DNA of 5,560 bases from Treponema sp. (GTDB lineage Bacteria; Spirochaetota; Spirochaetia; Treponematales; Breznakiellaceae), in assembly GCA_031288575.1 (NCBI GenBank), contig JAITRD010000316.1, positions 1 to 5,560 on the forward strand, in the 5' to 3' direction. Both the position numbers and the translations under genes were made by a program. Shown here piece after piece: positions 5,385 to 5,560 of this stretch. The notes beneath the pieces were generated by a model that was not told the origin of the DNA, did no database searches, and saw only the letters and a list, made by a program, of their open reading frames with translations. Within the stretch, counting starts at the first letter, position 1, and every line of letters starts with the position of its first letter.

Positions 5385-5560
5385 ACTTTGAGGCGTGCCA
5401 GGGAATCCCGGACCGCGATCCCTTGCCGCCTCATTTTCCCGATTACGGTTCTACTGTTTAATTTTGCGAAACCGCCGCTTGGTTTAACAGAGAAGGATCG
5501 TTCGTTTAATGCGGTCAAGAGCAGCGCATAATTATCGCCTTCTAAAGAGTCAAAATGTTC
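5303..5560 (-). CDS. C-terminal part of a putative regulator with a Fis-type helix-turn-helix, partial
   Basis: The minus-strand frame is open from the right edge (5560) to a TGA at 5305-5303, 85 codons. Near its start, LEGDNYALLLTAL followed by a segment ending TVIGKMRRQGI lines up without gaps with the C-terminal Fis-type (HTH_8) motif of NtrC-like activators. The 32-residue spacing from 'AL' to 'GI', and the T, K, M/L and GI positions, agree. That motif normally ends the protein, but here about 35 more residues follow, and the last 27 or so are antisense to the 3' end of the transporter gene. It may be a real gene with a convergent overlap, or one whose stop was lost by mutation or a sequencing slip. 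If real, it could be a sigma-54-type activator; the ATPase domain would lie outside the window. The similarity was judged by eye only. Confidence 0.4.
   Translation of the reverse strand, partial: EHFDSLEGDNYALLLTALNERSFSVKPSGGFAKLNSRTVIGKMRRQGIAVRDSLARLKVYRPLPIVAVNMLAMMIMIAPPIRDEI
5390..5436 (+). terminator. Possible rho-independent terminator after the transporter gene
   Basis: GAGGCG (5390-5395) pairs with CGCCTC (5427-5432), and AGGGA further in pairs with TCCCT, separated by a small internal loop; ATTTT follows at 5433-5437. The stem is GC-rich and begins six bases after the transporter stop, as expected for an operon end. The short T tract and long loop make it a weak example. It lies inside the antisense reading frame that carries the helix-turn-helix. 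Confidence 0.4.

Noticed and set aside
5384..5399. Minus-strand TGGCACG near 5393-5399, which matches the -24 half of a sigma-54 promoter.
   Set aside because: The -12 half (TTGC) is missing at the proper spacing, and the site would point into the transporter gene.

Overview
The window is bacterial DNA of moderately high GC with compact gene packing and strong AAGGAGG-type ribosome binding sites. Base and codon style would fit a fermentative gut or anaerobic lineage such as a spirochaete or firmicute, but no taxonomic marker gene is present, so that is only a guess.

Layout: (1) bases 2-109 are the last 35 codons of a plus-strand membrane protein that looks like an AEC (auxin efflux carrier/malate permease type) transporter. 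(2) A minus-strand GntR/FCD-family regulator occupies 138-818. (3) An AT-rich divergent control region (819-978) holds promoters facing both ways and a perfect palindrome, TTGTATACAA, of the kind FCD regulators bind. (4) A plus-strand operon follows: the large (979-2244) and small (2262-2777) subunits of an isopropylmalate/homoaconitate/dimethylmalate dehydratase-type enzyme, a mandelate racemase/galactonate dehydratase-type enolase-superfamily protein (2796-3983), a 110-base gap, and a 2-hydroxycarboxylate transporter family (2HCT; CitS/MaeN type) symporter (4095-5384). (5) A stem-loop that may end the operon lies at 5390-5436. (6) A minus-strand reading frame entering from the right edge carries a Fis-type helix-turn-helix and appears to run tail-to-tail into the transporter gene.

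Read together, this looks like an inducible catabolic operon for a hydroxylated or branched organic acid. The 2HCT protein imports the acid, the Fe-S hydro-lyase dehydrates, hydrates or isomerises it, the enolase-superfamily enzyme performs a second alpha-proton abstraction (dehydration or epimerisation), and the GntR/FCD protein senses the acid or a product. There is no leuA or leuB in view, so leucine synthesis is an unlikely role. Several diagnostic residues depart from the textbook families: GACTGGR in the large subunit, an FLEI specificity loop in the small subunit, Glu and Ser at two expected Asp positions in the enolase-superfamily protein, and Met at a substrate Arg of CitS. The substrate is therefore probably not one of the classical ones. 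All family assignments come from reading motifs by eye; no database search was possible.
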